From assembly GCF_012932445.1 (NCBI RefSeq), contig NZ_JAAIIJ010000023.1, positions 1 through 64,000 of the forward strand: a stretch of DNA of 64,000 nt, given 5' to 3'. The notes beneath the pieces were generated by a model. It did no database searches and was not told the origin of the DNA. It saw nothing but the letters and a program-made list of their open reading frames with translations. This stretch comes from Bifidobacterium panos. GTDB lineage: Bacteria; Actinomycetota; Actinomycetes; Actinomycetales; Bifidobacteriaceae. Shown piece by piece: positions 42,830 to 53,272 of this stretch (position 1 is the stretch's first letter; every line of letters begins with the position of its first letter). A program made the translations under genes and the position numbers.

Positions 42830-43110
42830 GCGACTTCAGCGAACGCGATAAGGAACTGCTGGCGATGTTCGACATGACCGAAGAACAGGTCAGCGCCGAC
42901 GTGGCGAAGATGGAGGACGAGAACGCCGACCACGGCATCACCGGCCCCGTTCACTACGGTCTGCACATGCTGCCGAAGTCGGACGAGCCGATGAAAAGCA
43001 TGACGGTCAAGCTTCCCGAGAGCCAATATGAACGCGTGACAGCCGCCGCCAAACGCTACCACATCAGCCGCAGCGAATACGTGCGGCGACAGCTCGCCGG
43101 AGCGTTCTGA
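42826..43110 (+). CDS. Ribbon-helix-helix antitoxin-like protein
   Basis: A 94-residue acidic protein. The last 36 residues (MTVKLPESQYERVTAAAKRYHISRSEYVRRQL) form a clear ribbon-helix-helix DNA-binding domain. The first 55 residues are acidic and probably wrap the partner. Having the RHH at the C-terminus and the antitoxin gene second matches the BrnTA type rather than the usual antitoxin-first order. It should neutralise the upstream protein and repress the shared promoter; this is inferred from layout. Confidence 0.7.
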   Translation: MSDFSERDKELLAMFDMTEEQVSADVAKMEDENADHGITGPVHYGLHMLPKSDEPMKSMTVKLPESQYERVTAAAKRYHISRSEYVRRQLAGAF

Positions 43111-43158
43111 CGCACCGCGTCACGGAAAAGACGGTTTACACCCCGTTATCTTTCACTT

Positions 43159-43386
43159 GAAATTAAATGATGCGTGCGGCAAACCACCGTCCGAAGCCGA
43201 AGGCGTACAAAGGTACGCCGAGTGCTGAGGAAAGGCGGTTTACGCTCCATCATTTAATTTCGCCCGAAAATTAAATGATGTGTGCGGCCTCAAGGCGCAC
43301 CGAGGGAAGGCGTACAAAGGTACGTCGACCGAGGAGCAACGCAGAGGACGCTCCATCATTTAATTTTCGCCATCATTTAATTTTCG
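43159..43386. repeat. Two tandem 103-bp hairpin units plus a partial third at the end of aspS
   Basis: Unit 1 (43159-43261) and unit 2 (43266-43368) each begin GAAATTAAATGATG (or GAAAATT...) and end with its inverted copy CATCATTTAATTTC. Both contain GGCGTACAAAGGTACG and ACGCTC inside. A third right arm, CATCATTTAATTTTCG at 43371-43386, includes the stop codon and last codons of aspS. The units sit between the convergent antitoxin and aspS genes. Confidence 0.88.
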
Positions 43387-45170
43387 TCGGGGTCGTAGTC
43401 GACGCCGGTTTCAGCTCGTTGTTCGTCCGAAATCGGGGCAGGGGCGCCGGTGAGCGGGTCGCGGCCGCCGCCGGCCTTGGGGAAGGCGATGACGTCGCGG
43501 ATGGAGGAGGCACCGGCCAAGATGGAAACGGTGCGATCCCAGCCGAGGGCGAGACCGGCGTGAGGCGGCGCGCCATACTTGAAGGCTTCGAGCAGGAAGC
43601 CGAACTTCTCGTCGGCCTCTTCCTTGGTGATGCCGAGCACGTCGAGCACGCGGGCCTGAATGTCGTCGCGGTGGATACGCACGGAACCGCCGCCCATCTC
43701 CTCGCCGTTGCACACGATGTCGTAGGAATCGGACATGGCGTGCTCCGGGTCCTTGTCGAAGGTGTCGATCCAGTCCTTGGAGGGCATGGTGAACGGGTGG
43801 TGCATCGAAGTCCACTTGGAATGGCCGACCGCCACATCGTCGTCGTCCGGGTCGTCGGTGGACTTGAACAGCGGGAAATCAACCACCCAGGTGAAGGCGA
43901 ACTTCTGCGGGTCGAGCAGACCCTCGCGCGAAGCGAGTTCCACACGCGCCGCCCCCAGCAGCAACTGGGAGGATTCGCGGGCACCGGCGGCGAAGAACAC
44001 GGCATCGCCGTCCTCGGCGCCAACGGCCTCCTTCAGGCCTTCGCGCTCCGCGTCGGAAAGGTTCTTGGCGACGGGCCCCTTGAGCTCGCCGTCTTCGCCG
44101 AACTGAACATAGGCAAGGCCCTTGGCCCCGCGCTGGCGCGCCCACTCCTGCCATGCGTCGAACTGACGACGCGGCGTGGAGGCACCGCCCTTGAACAGCA
44201 CGGCACCCACATACGGCGCCTGGAACACGCGGAACGGCGTGTTCTTGAAGTAATCGGTCAGCTCGATCAGCGGGTTGCCGAAACGCAAATCCGGCTTGTC
44301 GGAACCATACTTATCCATGGCCTCCTGCCAGGAGATGCGCGGCAACGGCAACTGCACCTCGTAACCGGCGGCCTTCCAGACGGCGGCGATGACCTTCTCG
44401 GTCATGGCCATCACGCCCTCCTGATCCACGAACGACATCTCCATGTCGAGCTGGGTGAATTCGGGCTGGCGGTCGGCGCGGAAGTCCTCGTCGCGGTAGC
44501 AGCGAGCGAACTGATAGTAGCGCTCCACGCCGGAGACCATCAGCAGCTGCTTGAGCAACTGCGGCGACTGCGGCAGGGCGTACCAGGAGCCGGGCACCAA
44601 GCGGGCGGGCACGACGAAATCACGCGCACCTTCCGGGGTGGACTTGATGAAAGTCGGCGTCTCGACCTCGGTGAAATCCATGTCTTCGAGCGCGTGACGG
44701 GCGGCCTTGGCCATGTCGGAGCGCAGCTTCAGGTTGCGCTGCATGCCGGGGCGGCGCAGGTCGAGATAGCGGTATTTCAGGCGCACGTCCTCGCCCGGCA
44801 GCTTGTTTTCAGCTTCGTTCTCCAGCGCGGTGGAGACTTGGAACGGCAGCGCGTCGGACTTGGCGAGCACCTCGATGGTCTCGGCCACGACCTCGATCTT
44901 GCCGGTGGCCAGGTGCTCGTTTTCGTTGCCTTCCGGGCGCAAGCGCACTTTGCCGACAACCTCGATGACGAACTCGGAACGCAAGGGGCGCGCCATCTCC
45001 TCGTCATTGATGACGACCTGCACCAGGCCGGAGGCATCACGCAAATCGATGAAAGCGACGCCGCCGTGGTCGCGTCGGCGATCCACCCAACCCGACAGGG
45101 TGACCTTCTGGCCGATCAGTTCCTCGGTGACCTCGGTCGCATGATGTGTTCTATATGCCGTCTGGCTCAT
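43377..45170 (-). CDS. aspS: Aspartyl-tRNA synthetase
   Basis: A 597-residue class II synthetase of the bacterial (GAD-insert) type. The N-terminal OB-fold anticodon domain has [23 protein letters not shown]. Motif 2 is seen as [27 protein letters not shown], and motif 3 as [15 protein letters not shown]. Length fits the family. The ATG at 45170 (MSQTAY) is preferred over the longer frame. It follows hisS by 20 bases and ends inside the hairpin repeat at 43371-43386. Confidence 0.96.
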   Translation of the reverse strand: MSQTAYRTHHATEVTEELIGQKVTLSGWVDRRRDHGGVAFIDLRDASGLVQVVINDEEMARPLRSEFVIEVVGKVRLRPEGNENEHLATGKIEVVAETIEVLAKSDALPFQVSTALENEAENKLPGEDVRLKYRYLDLRRPGMQRNLKLRSDMAKAARHALEDMDFTEVETPTFIKSTPEGARDFVVPARLVPGSWYALPQSPQLLKQLLMVSGVERYYQFARCYRDEDFRADRQPEFTQLDMEMSFVDQEGVMAMTEKVIAAVWKAAGYEVQLPLPRISWQEAMDKYGSDKPDLRFGNPLIELTDYFKNTPFRVFQAPYVGAVLFKGGASTPRRQFDAWQEWARQRGAKGLAYVQFGEDGELKGPVAKNLSDAEREGLKEAVGAEDGDAVFFAAGARESSQLLLGAARVELASREGLLDPQKFAFTWVVDFPLFKSTDDPDDDDVAVGHSKWTSMHHPFTMPSKDWIDTFDKDPEHAMSDSYDIVCNGEEMGGGSVRIHRDDIQARVLDVLGITKEEADEKFGFLLEAFKYGAPPHAGLALGWDRTVSILAGASSIRDVIAFPKAGGGRDPLTGAPAPISDEQRAETGVDYDPDEN

Positions 45171-45190
45171 GCTCTCTTTACTCCCACAAA

Positions 45191-46570
45191 TCAATCAATA
45201 ACAACGCTTTGCCGGGCATTAACACTATCCGGCTCCCACGACGTGGCATCAGCCGGCTGCTGCTCGCCGCTGACGATGTTCTTCACCTCGTCGCCCGCGC
45301 CCTCCTGGCCGGGGAACCACACGTATGGAATGCCGAGTTTGTCGGCGTATTTGATCTGCTTGCCGAGCTTGGCCGCGGTGGGCGCGACGTCAGTTGCGAT
45401 GCCGCGCGCGCGCAGCGTATTGGCGATTGTATTGGAGAGTGCGCGTTCGTCTTCGTTCCATACAGCCACGAGCACGCTGGCCGGGGACATGCGGTTGGCG
45501 TGCGCGCCGGCGGTGTGCAGCATATAGCTGACCAAACGGCTCAGGCCGATGGACAGACCCACGCCCGGATATTTGCGGTTGCCTTGCGATGCGAGATTGT
45601 CGTAACGCCCGCCCGAGCAGATGGAGCCGAGCGAGGCGGCACCGTCGAGGAATGTCTCGTAGACGGAGCCGGTGTAGTAATCGAGGCCGCGCGCGATTTT
45701 GAGATCGGCGATCACCGAACCGGGGCGAATGGCCGCGGCCTGATCGACGATCATGGCCAACGTGTCGAGGCCTTCGCGGGCGAGCGCGTAAGCCTCACTG
45801 TCGGTTGCGATGCCATGTTTGGCGGCGAGCGCGTCGAACTTGGAAGCGAGCTCCGCACCATCCGCGGCGGTCAGTTCCGCCAGTTCAAGACAAGCGCGCG
45901 CTTGGGATTCGCTGGCACCACACGTCTCGACGAGCAGCTTGGCCACCTCGTCGGCGCCGATTTTGTCGAGCTTGTCGATTTCGCGCAGCACGCCTTCGAT
46001 ATCGCTCAATCCCAGCCCGCGATAGAACCCTTCGGACAGCTTGCGATTGTTCGCATGCACGGTGGCCTTCGGCAAGCCGAACTCGCGCAGACGTTCCAGC
46101 GCATACACCATCACCAGCGGCAGTTCGACCTCATAATGATCCGGCAAATCGCCGTTGCCGATCACGTCGATGTCGGCCTGCACGAACTCGCGGAAACGTC
46201 CCTCCTGCGGGCGCTCGCCACGCCAGACCTTCTGAATCTGCCAACGCTTGAACGGAAACGCCAAGTCCCCGGAATGTTCCACCACATAACGGCTCAGCGG
46301 AACGGTCAAATCGAAATGCAGCCCCAGCCGCTCCTCAACCGGAGTGTCGGATTCGGACCCGACCTCCTGCAAGCGAGACAGCAGATAAATCTCCTTGCTG
46401 GTCTCGCCTTTCTTGAGCAACGAAGCCCCTGTTTCGACGGCTCGCGTCTCGATGCCGAGGAAGCCGTTGAGCTCAAATACCTCACGAAGCGTGTCGATGA
46501 CACGCTGCTCCACTACGCGTTCGGCAGGGAGCCACTCTGGAAATCCTGATATTGATGCGCCTTTAGCCAC
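45191..46570 (-). CDS. hisS: Histidyl-tRNA synthetase
   Basis: A 459-residue class II synthetase. It has motif 2 ([24 protein letters not shown]), the histidine-specific blocks [10 protein letters not shown] and [10 protein letters not shown], motif 3 (GLSIGLSRL), and the C-terminal anticodon-binding domain ([10 protein letters not shown]...[21 protein letters not shown]). The frame stays open far upstream, antisense to the DUF349 gene. The real start is GTG at 46570, where the family N-terminus ([14 protein letters not shown]) begins. No Shine-Dalgarno is seen, and TATATT lies six bases upstream, suggesting a leaderless mRNA. Confidence 0.94.
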   Translation of the reverse strand: MAKGASISGFPEWLPAERVVEQRVIDTLREVFELNGFLGIETRAVETGASLLKKGETSKEIYLLSRLQEVGSESDTPVEERLGLHFDLTVPLSRYVVEHSGDLAFPFKRWQIQKVWRGERPQEGRFREFVQADIDVIGNGDLPDHYEVELPLVMVYALERLREFGLPKATVHANNRKLSEGFYRGLGLSDIEGVLREIDKLDKIGADEVAKLLVETCGASESQARACLELAELTAADGAELASKFDALAAKHGIATDSEAYALAREGLDTLAMIVDQAAAIRPGSVIADLKIARGLDYYTGSVYETFLDGAASLGSICSGGRYDNLASQGNRKYPGVGLSIGLSRLVSYMLHTAGAHANRMSPASVLVAVWNEDERALSNTIANTLRARGIATDVAPTAAKLGKQIKYADKLGIPYVWFPGQEGAGDEVKNIVSGEQQPADATSWEPDSVNARQSVVID

Positions 46571-46576
46571 AAAACC

Positions 46577-46602
46577 AATATAATAGGTGAGGGTTGCGTC
46601 AA
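46577..46602 (-). promoter_or_regulatory. Possible leaderless promoter of hisS
   Basis: On the minus strand TATATT (46577-46582) ends six bases before the GTG of hisS. TTGACG (46597-46602) lies 14 bp further upstream, a shorter spacer than usual. The -10 position fits leaderless initiation; the -35 is doubtful. Confidence 0.35.
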
Positions 46603-46669
46603 GTATCCATGATTTCTTCAGGATGTGAAGCGCAAAACGCATACACCGACAAGCCGTAAGGAGCTGACC

Positions 46670-48376
46670 ATGGCCGACGAACACGAGACTATTACCACCC
46701 CAGCAGAGCAGACGCCTCAAGCTGCCACGCAGGAGGCATCGACCACATCGGCAGCACCAGCGCAGGTAGAAACGCCGGCCGAAACGCCGACGCAGGCGGA
46801 AGAAGTTGCGCAGGCGGAGGATGCCGCGCAGACAGAGGAGACCACACAGACGGAAGAGGCTGCGCAGGCGGAAGATACCGCACAGACGGAAGAGGTCGCA
46901 CAGGCAGAAGCGCCCGCACAATCCGAAGAGGCCGCGCAGGCAGAAGCGCCCGCATCCGCCCAGACGGAAGAAGCCGAGGCAGACACTCCGGCGGAGGACG
47001 CACCCGCGGCCAAAGAGGAGGAAACAACGAAGAAGAGCGCCCCGGCGAAACCGCACGCTCCCTCCCCTGCCGCTTTTGCCAAGAAACCCGCAAGCGGCGT
47101 GCAAGTGGCCGCGCCGTCCGCCGTGGCGTATACCGATGAGCAGATCAAGGAAGCCGAGCGCTTCGGTCGCGTGGACGACAGCGGCACCGTGTTCGTCAAG
47201 GAAGGCGAATCCGAGCGCGAAGTCGGCCAGTTCCCCGATGTGTCTAAGGAAGAGGCTTTGGCACTGTATGCCCGTCGCTTCCTCGATCTCAAGGCGAAGC
47301 TCGACACGCTGGCCGCGCGCCTGAAGACCACGAGCATCAAGTCCCGCGAAATCGACGAATCGCTGAAGTCCCTCGCCGTGGAAATCGATTCGCCTGCCGT
47401 GGTGGGCGATATCGCCGGGCTCAAGACTCAGTTCGAAACGCTCGAGACCGCCGCCGAAGCCAAAAAGGCTGAGCTCGCCGAGGCGCGCAAGGCCGCCGTT
47501 CAAGCCGCCTTGGAAGGTCGCACAGCCATCGTGGAGAAGGCCGAAGCCCTGACCGCTTCCTTGAACGACAACACGAATTGGCGTTCCACCGCCGACAAGT
47601 TCCGCGCGCTGTTCGACGAGTGGCAGGAGCACCAGCGCAGCAACGTGCGTATCGACAAGAAGGACGCCGACGAGCTGTGGAAGCGCTTCTCCGCCGCCCG
47701 CACCACGTTCAATCAGGCCCGCCGCAAGTGGGCGCAAACGCGCGACGCAGAGCGCAATCAGGCGAAGGTCGCCAAGGAGGCGATTATCGCCGAGGCGGTT
47801 GCGCTGAAGGATTCCACCGCTTGGGGCGAAACTTCGCGCAAGTTCAACGAGTTGATGGATCGCTGGAAGAAGTCGGGGCGTGCGGGTCGCAGCGAGGATG
47901 ATGCCTTGTGGGAGCAGTTCCGCGAGGCCGCCGACACCTTCTTCAACGCGCGTCAGGCCGACCGCGATCAGACTTCCGCCAGTGAGAAGGCGAATCTCGC
48001 CAAGAAGGAGGAGCTGCTGGCGAAGGCCGAGGCCTTGGTGCCGGTTGCCGACGAGAAGGCCGCCAAGCAGGCGCGTCAGACGTTGGCCGCCATCCAAGAG
48101 GAGTGGGATCAGATCGGCTATGTGCCGCGCGATGACATGCGCCGCATCGAGGGGCGTCTCGATGCCGTGGACAAGCAGATCAAGGCCGTCGAGGAGGCCG
48201 CTTGGCAGAAGAGCGACCCGGAAGCGGACGCCCGCAAGTCTAGCTTCGAGGCGCAGCTTGAAGCTCAGCTCGCCGAGCTTGACGAGCGGATCGCCGCCGA
48301 AAAGGACGCCGACAAGAAGGCCGCGCTTGAAGCCGAAAAGGCCACCAAGGAGCAGTGGCTCAACGCGGTGAAGTAA
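46670..48376 (+). CDS. DUF349 protein with Ala/Glu/Gln/Thr-rich N-terminal repeats
   Basis: A 568-residue protein. Residues about 30-120 are a low-complexity tail made of units like EEAAQAEDTAQT, encoded by degenerate DNA repeats at about 46795-46990. From about residue 150 on, several helical DUF349 units are visible (WRSTADKFRALFDEWQEHQRS, WGETSRKFNELMDRWKKSGRAG, each with a conserved Trp-Lys pattern). DUF349 proteins are cytoplasmic and helical; their biochemical role is not established. AAGGAG precedes the ATG at 46670. It is divergent from hisS. Confidence 0.85.
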   Translation: MADEHETITTPAEQTPQAATQEASTTSAAPAQVETPAETPTQAEEVAQAEDAAQTEETTQTEEAAQAEDTAQTEEVAQAEAPAQSEEAAQAEAPASAQTEEAEADTPAEDAPAAKEEETTKKSAPAKPHAPSPAAFAKKPASGVQVAAPSAVAYTDEQIKEAERFGRVDDSGTVFVKEGESEREVGQFPDVSKEEALALYARRFLDLKAKLDTLAARLKTTSIKSREIDESLKSLAVEIDSPAVVGDIAGLKTQFETLETAAEAKKAELAEARKAAVQAALEGRTAIVEKAEALTASLNDNTNWRSTADKFRALFDEWQEHQRSNVRIDKKDADELWKRFSAARTTFNQARRKWAQTRDAERNQAKVAKEAIIAEAVALKDSTAWGETSRKFNELMDRWKKSGRAGRSEDDALWEQFREAADTFFNARQADRDQTSASEKANLAKKEELLAKAEALVPVADEKAAKQARQTLAAIQEEWDQIGYVPRDDMRRIEGRLDAVDKQIKAVEEAAWQKSDPEADARKSSFEAQLEAQLAELDERIAAEKDADKKAALEAEKATKEQWLNAVK

Positions 48377-48391
48377 CGTTTTCGCCAAATC

Positions 48392-48431
48392 AAAAGTCCC
48401 CGGTTCGCGTGATGCAAGCCGGGGACTTTTT
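48392..48431. terminator. Bidirectional terminator between DUF349 and clpC genes
   Basis: AAAAGTCCCCGG pairs perfectly with CCGGGGACTTTT around a 15-nt loop and is followed by further T. A-rich and T-rich flanks allow it to stop transcription from both convergent genes. Confidence 0.92.
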
Positions 48432-48451
48432 GGTTGGTCTTATCTTGATGA

Positions 48452-51019
48452 TCAGTCGGACTGCTCGGCGGATTCGCCGGCGCCGACCGAAGCAGATGCG
48501 CCAACCAGCTCGGGAGCGGGCGCTGATTGCTCTTCCTCAAGCTGCGGCTCCTCGAACGACTCGCCCTTGAAGGTGAACTCGCCCAAGATGCCCTCGCCTT
48601 CAGCGTCCACAATCACGCGGTGGCCGTCAGCCAAATCGCCCAGAAGAATCTTCTCGGAGATGGCGTCCTCGATATCGCGCTGAATCACGCGGCGCAACGG
48701 ACGCGCGCCGAGCAGCGGATCGAAGCCCTTCTGCGCGAGCAAATCCTTGGCCGCATCCGTCAGCTCCAGCGCCATGTGACGGTCGAACAGACGGTCATTG
48801 AGCTGCTTGACGTCCAAGTCGACAATCTGACGCACCTCTGGCTCCGAAAGCTGCTTGAAGACAATAATGTCGTCCAGGCGGTTCAGGAACTCCGGGCGGA
48901 ACTGCTGCTTCAATTCCGAAGAGACCTGATCCTTCATGCGCTGGTAGCTCGACTCGGTGTTCGCGCCCAAGCTGAAGCCCGTATTGGCCGCCTTGGCGAT
49001 GTCTCGCGTGCCGAGGTTGGTGGTCAGGATGATGATGGTGTTCTTGAAGTCCACCTTGCGGCCTTGACCGTCCGTCAGATGGCCGTCATCGAGCACCTGC
49101 AACAGCGTGTTGAAAATGTCGGGGTGGGCCTTTTCGATCTCGTCGAACAGCACCACGGAGAACGGCTTGCGGCGCACCTTCTCGGTGAGTTCGCCGCCCT
49201 CCTCGTAGCCGACATAGCCCGGAGGCGCGCCGAACAGACGCGAGGCGGCGTACTTTTCGGAGAACTCGCTCATATCCACGCGAATCAGCGCATCCTCGTC
49301 GTCGAACAGGAACTCGGCCAAAGTCTTGGCCAGCTCGGTCTTGCCCACACCGGTGGGGCCGGCGAAGATGAACGAACCGGAGGGACGCTTGGGGTCCTTG
49401 AGCCCCACGCGCGTGCGGCGAATCGAGCGCGACAGAGCGGAAACGGCCTCGTCCTGGCCGATGATGCGCTTGTGCAACTCGGCTTCCATATTGAGCAGCT
49501 TTTTCGACTCGGCTTGGGTGAGCTTGACCACCGGAATGCCCGTGGTGGACGAAATCACCTCGGCGATCACGTCCTCATCCACGACCATCTTCACGTCGGA
49601 CTCGCCCTCCTGCCAGGCGGCCTGCTTCTCTTTGAGCTCGGCTTGCATCTTCTCCAAGTCGTCGCGCAGGGCGGCGGCCTTCTCGAAGTCCTGATCCTTG
49701 ACGGCCTGCTCCTTGTCGGCGTCCACCTTGGCGACCTTCGTCTCAAGCTCCTTCAGCTCGGGCGGGGTGGTGAGCCGCTTGATGCGCAGACGCGCGCCGG
49801 CCTCGTCAATCAGGTCGATGGCCTTGTCGGGCAGGTTGCGATCCTGAATGTAACGCGCCGACAGCTCGGCGGCGGACTGCAACGCTTCATCGGTGATGGT
49901 GACGTGGTGGTGGTTCTCGTACCGCTCGCGCAAGCCCTTCAAAATCTCGATGGTCTCGGCGATGGTCGGCTCGTGCACCTGAATGGGCTGGAACCGGCGT
50001 TCCAGCGCCGCGTCCTTCTCGATGTATTTGCGGTATTCATCGGTGGTGGTGGCACCGATGGTCTGAAGCTCGCCGCGCGCCAACATGGGCTTGAGCATAT
50101 CGGAAGCGCCGAGCGCACCGTCCGCGGAACCGGCGCCCACGATGGTATGAATCTCGTCGATGAACAACACGATGTCACCGCGGGTCTTGATCTCCTTCAA
50201 GACCTTCTTCAGACGCTCCTCGAAATCACCGCGATAGCGCGAACCGGCCACCATGGAACCAAGATCCAGCGAATAGACTTGCTTGCCTTTGAGCGTTTCA
50301 GGCACATCGGCAGACTGGATCTTCTGCGCCAAACCCTCAACGACGGCGGTTTTACCCACGCCGGGCTCGCCGATCAGCACCGGGTTGTTCTTGGTGCGCC
50401 GCGACAGCACCACCATCACACGCTCGATCTCCTGGGTGCGCCCGATCACCGGGTCGAGCTTGCCTTCGGCGGCCTCAGCCGTCAGGTTGCGCCCGAACTG
50501 GTCGAGAATCGCCGAGCCGGACTTGTTGGACTTGTCGGTCACGCCGCCGGCGTTCGCCAGCTCGCCCTTGCCCGCGTTCGTGGAATTGCCGCGAATCATA
50601 TCGATGGTGGACGAGCGCAAGTCACCCAAATCGACGTCCATCTTGATGAGCACCTGCGTGCCCACGCCCTCGCCCTCACGAATCAAACCGAGCAGGATAT
50701 GCTCGGTGCCGATGTAGCTATGGCCGAGCTGCAAAGCCTCACGAAGGCTCAGTTCCAACACCTGCTTGGCGTGGGAGGTGAACGGAATGTGTCCGTTGGA
50801 TGTGGCGTTGCCCTTGCCAATCATCTCCTCGACCTGCTTGCGTGTGGCGTCGAGCTCCACGCCCTTGGCTGCGAGCGCCTTGGCGGCCACGCCCTCGCCC
50901 TCGCGAATCAAACCGAGCAGCAGATGCTCGGTGCCAATGTAGTTGTGCTGAAGGGTTCGCGCCTCTTCCTGCGCCAACACAATCACGCGCCTGGCACGGT
51001 CTGTGAACCGTTCGAACAT
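48452..51019 (-). CDS. clpC: ATP-dependent Clp protease ATPase subunit ClpC
   Basis: An 855-residue AAA+ unfoldase. The N-terminal double Clp-N repeat ([21 protein letters not shown]...[13 protein letters not shown], then a second [13 protein letters not shown]) binds adaptors. D1 has Walker [11 protein letters not shown] and the middle region has the UVR-like helix [18 protein letters not shown], typical of ClpC. D2 has [10 protein letters not shown] and [11 protein letters not shown]. It feeds unfolded substrates to ClpP. GAGG precedes the ATG at 51019. The promoter must be in the 51020-51202 gap shared with the divergent Usp gene; no ClgR or HspR site is convincing. Confidence 0.96.
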   Translation of the reverse strand: MFERFTDRARRVIVLAQEEARTLQHNYIGTEHLLLGLIREGEGVAAKALAAKGVELDATRKQVEEMIGKGNATSNGHIPFTSHAKQVLELSLREALQLGHSYIGTEHILLGLIREGEGVGTQVLIKMDVDLGDLRSSTIDMIRGNSTNAGKGELANAGGVTDKSNKSGSAILDQFGRNLTAEAAEGKLDPVIGRTQEIERVMVVLSRRTKNNPVLIGEPGVGKTAVVEGLAQKIQSADVPETLKGKQVYSLDLGSMVAGSRYRGDFEERLKKVLKEIKTRGDIVLFIDEIHTIVGAGSADGALGASDMLKPMLARGELQTIGATTTDEYRKYIEKDAALERRFQPIQVHEPTIAETIEILKGLRERYENHHHVTITDEALQSAAELSARYIQDRNLPDKAIDLIDEAGARLRIKRLTTPPELKELETKVAKVDADKEQAVKDQDFEKAAALRDDLEKMQAELKEKQAAWQEGESDVKMVVDEDVIAEVISSTTGIPVVKLTQAESKKLLNMEAELHKRIIGQDEAVSALSRSIRRTRVGLKDPKRPSGSFIFAGPTGVGKTELAKTLAEFLFDDEDALIRVDMSEFSEKYAASRLFGAPPGYVGYEEGGELTEKVRRKPFSVVLFDEIEKAHPDIFNTLLQVLDDGHLTDGQGRKVDFKNTIIILTTNLGTRDIAKAANTGFSLGANTESSYQRMKDQVSSELKQQFRPEFLNRLDDIIVFKQLSEPEVRQIVDLDVKQLNDRLFDRHMALELTDAAKDLLAQKGFDPLLGARPLRRVIQRDIEDAISEKILLGDLADGHRVIVDAEGEGILGEFTFKGESFEEPQLEEEQSAPAPELVGASASVGAGESAEQSD

Positions 51020-51202
51020 GCTTGCCTCCCTAACACAAGAAACACTGCGTTTCACTTTAGCGATTCGCGGTGACGTTTCCCTAAGATTCACTCACTTTTC
51101 CGCTCAGAACGTAGTGGCACAGGCACCCCGGCGCATGGGGGACGCATAGGGGAAGTATGCTTGGGTTGTTGAAGAAGAAACCCGAGCGCCAGGAGGCGAA
51201 CG

Positions 51203-52183
51203 ATGAATGACAGCACCACCCAACGCGCGCAATTGGCCGATATCGTCGTCGGCGTCGATGGCTCCGACGAATCGTTCGCGGCACTGAAATGGGCCATGCG
51301 CGAGGCCGCGCTCACCGGCCAGCGCATCAATGCCGTGTTCGGCTGGACGCACTCGTGGGACACGGCCGGCGACGAGCCGGACAGCGAGGAGGCGTGGGAT
51401 CGCGTGCGGCGGGGCATCGCCGACGAGCTGCACGCATGGGTCGACAAGACCAGCGCGAGCCTTGATTTCGACCCCGGCAAGCTGACGATGACCTCGGTGC
51501 ATGCCTCCGGCACGTCCGCGCTGTTGCAGCTCGGCAAGGACGCCCAGCAGATTGTGGTGGGTCGTCGTTCGTTGGGTCGCGTGGCGCGTTGGTTCATGGG
51601 TTCGCTGTCCGCGTCGTTGGCTGAAGCGGCGCAGGTGCCGGTGACGGTGGTGCGCATTGCGGGAAGCGAGGATGAGTCGGTGACCGACGACATCGCCAAC
51701 GCGCTCACGCCGGGCAACCAGACGGTTCATTATGTTTCGAGCGAAGGCGTGCCCGAGGCGGCGCAACGCCCCGTGGTGGTGGGGGTCGATGGTTCGAAGA
51801 CGTCGCTGAAGGCGTTGGAGTTCGCCGCGCACGAGGCTCAAGTGCATGACCTGCCGCTGCATGTGCTGTTGTGCTGGCAGCTCAAGGATTTGGGCGCAGT
51901 GCCTGGTTATGAGAACGCGGTGCCGCCGATTGAGGCGGGGCAGCAGCGCGCCGAAGAGATACTTGCCAATCTGCTTGGATCCGCGGCCATCGCGCCGCAG
52001 ATCAAGGTGGTGCCCCACGCTTTCCATATTCCGGCGTCAAAGGGGTTGATCGCCGCGTCGCGTTACGCCAGTCTGCTGGTGGTTGGTTCGCGCGGGCTGA
52101 GTGGCCTCGACGCGCATTTCCTGGGTTCGGTTTCCCGGCAGATCGTCAATTTCTCCGAGTGCACCGTCACCGTCGTGCACTAA
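51203..52183 (+). CDS. Universal stress protein with two UspA domains
   Basis: A 326-residue tandem UspA protein. Domain 1 starts IVVGVDGSDESFAALKWA and ends with the ATP-binding pattern VGRRSLGRVARWFMGSLS. Domain 2 starts VVVGVDGSKTSLKALEFA and ends VGSRGLSGLDAHFLGSVS. Both keep the G-2x-G-9x-G(S/T) motif, so ATP binding is likely. Two-domain Usps are common in actinobacteria and respond to stress or growth arrest. AGGAGG lies six bases before the ATG. Confidence 0.92.
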   Translation: MNDSTTQRAQLADIVVGVDGSDESFAALKWAMREAALTGQRINAVFGWTHSWDTAGDEPDSEEAWDRVRRGIADELHAWVDKTSASLDFDPGKLTMTSVHASGTSALLQLGKDAQQIVVGRRSLGRVARWFMGSLSASLAEAAQVPVTVVRIAGSEDESVTDDIANALTPGNQTVHYVSSEGVPEAAQRPVVVGVDGSKTSLKALEFAAHEAQVHDLPLHVLLCWQLKDLGAVPGYENAVPPIEAGQQRAEEILANLLGSAAIAPQIKVVPHAFHIPASKGLIAASRYASLLVVGSRGLSGLDAHFLGSVSRQIVNFSECTVTVVH

Positions 52184-52198
52184 TGGTTTGGCGGGGAT

Positions 52199-53269
52199 TT
52201 ATTCCTCGTCTTCGGCGTCGTCGTTTTCTTCGATGGCCTCGTCTGAAGCTATGGCGACGACTTCTTCGAGTTCGGGAGTGTCGTCGTCTTCGGTGAGGTT
52301 GCCACGCACGTCATCGGAATCGATGTCGATTTCGGTGTTCTCGTCGATGTCCTCTTCGCTGGCCTCATCCGACTGTTCAAGGGCTTCGACCGCACCACGC
52401 TCCTCGCGCGGCTGCTGGGCGACCACGTCGATGCGCAGGTCGTCCAACGTGGGCTTCGACTGCACCCACAGGCGGCTCAGCTCCGGCGGCTCGATTTCGG
52501 AATGCTCGCCGCAACCGTGATCGAGCGAGACCACGCGCCCGTCGTCGGGACTCCATTTATTCGCGCACACGCCGAACAGCAGGTTCAGCTCGCCTTTCAG
52601 CGGCACGAAGAAACCGCAGGTGGAGCACAGGTTGCCTTCGGCGGTTTTGGTGGAAAGAGCCTTCGGCCCGCGAGGCCCTTCATACCAACGCTTCGTGGCT
52701 TGCGCCCGCCCCAATGGGGAGAGCACATGGCGACGCGACAGCGCAAACTCCTCGACGATGTCTTCGGTGGCGTCGTCCGACGCGACATCATCCGAGGCAG
52801 CGTCACTCGGCATGGAATCATCAGACTCAGCACCTTCAGCAACCGATTCGGACTTGCCATCATCCGCCTCAGCATCATCGGCAACCGGCTCGGTTTTTCT
52901 GAACCCATCCTCAAGACGCGGATCATCCGGATCGGTGCCAATCGAATCGGTGGGTGCCAAATCTTCAGGCCTCAGACGATCCTTCCACGGCACCCACGCG
53001 GGCGGCAGCAGCGCCTCGTCAGTGGGAATCAGCGAGGATTCGTTGACCGTCCAGGTGCCGGCCTCCTCATCGTGGTACAAGGTGATGGACCACTGCCAGC
53101 CCTCATACCCGCGCACATGCGCGCCGAGACGAAAATCGGTGACGCAATCCCCCAAATCGATGGTCTCGACCACATCACCCACCTGTTCGGGTTCACCAGC
53201 CACTTCAATGGCCACGGCGCGTGCGATATCACGCGGGTCGAGCTGCTTGGGGGTTTTGGAGCGTGCCAT
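52199..53269 (-). CDS. DUF3027-domain protein with acidic insert and zinc-ribbon-like cysteines
   Basis: A 356-residue actinobacterial protein. Residues 1-115 hold DUF3027-like sequence (RDIARAVAIEVAGEPEQVGD, GYEGWQWSITLYHDEE). The middle is a low-complexity acidic Asp/Ser stretch. Residues about 180-255 contain CSTCGFF, CANKW and DHGCGEHSE, which could bind zinc. The C-terminal 80 residues are again very acidic. It starts 3 bases after the cold-shock-domain gene, and this gene pair recurs in actinobacteria. Function is unknown. Confidence 0.85.
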   Translation of the reverse strand: MARSKTPKQLDPRDIARAVAIEVAGEPEQVGDVVETIDLGDCVTDFRLGAHVRGYEGWQWSITLYHDEEAGTWTVNESSLIPTDEALLPPAWVPWKDRLRPEDLAPTDSIGTDPDDPRLEDGFRKTEPVADDAEADDGKSESVAEGAESDDSMPSDAASDDVASDDATEDIVEEFALSRRHVLSPLGRAQATKRWYEGPRGPKALSTKTAEGNLCSTCGFFVPLKGELNLLFGVCANKWSPDDGRVVSLDHGCGEHSEIEPPELSRLWVQSKPTLDDLRIDVVAQQPREERGAVEALEQSDEASEEDIDENTEIDIDSDDVRGNLTEDDDTPELEEVVAIASDEAIEENDDAEDEE

Positions 53270-53272
53270 GAA

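Noticed and set aside
45191-48388. A 1065-codon minus-strand frame joining HisS to upstream sequence
   Set aside because: Only the HisS part matches a family. The upstream part is antisense to the DUF349 gene and low in complexity.
51020-51202. ClgR or HspR operator for clpC
   Set aside because: GC-rich near-palindromes exist, but none matches a known consensus well enough to report.
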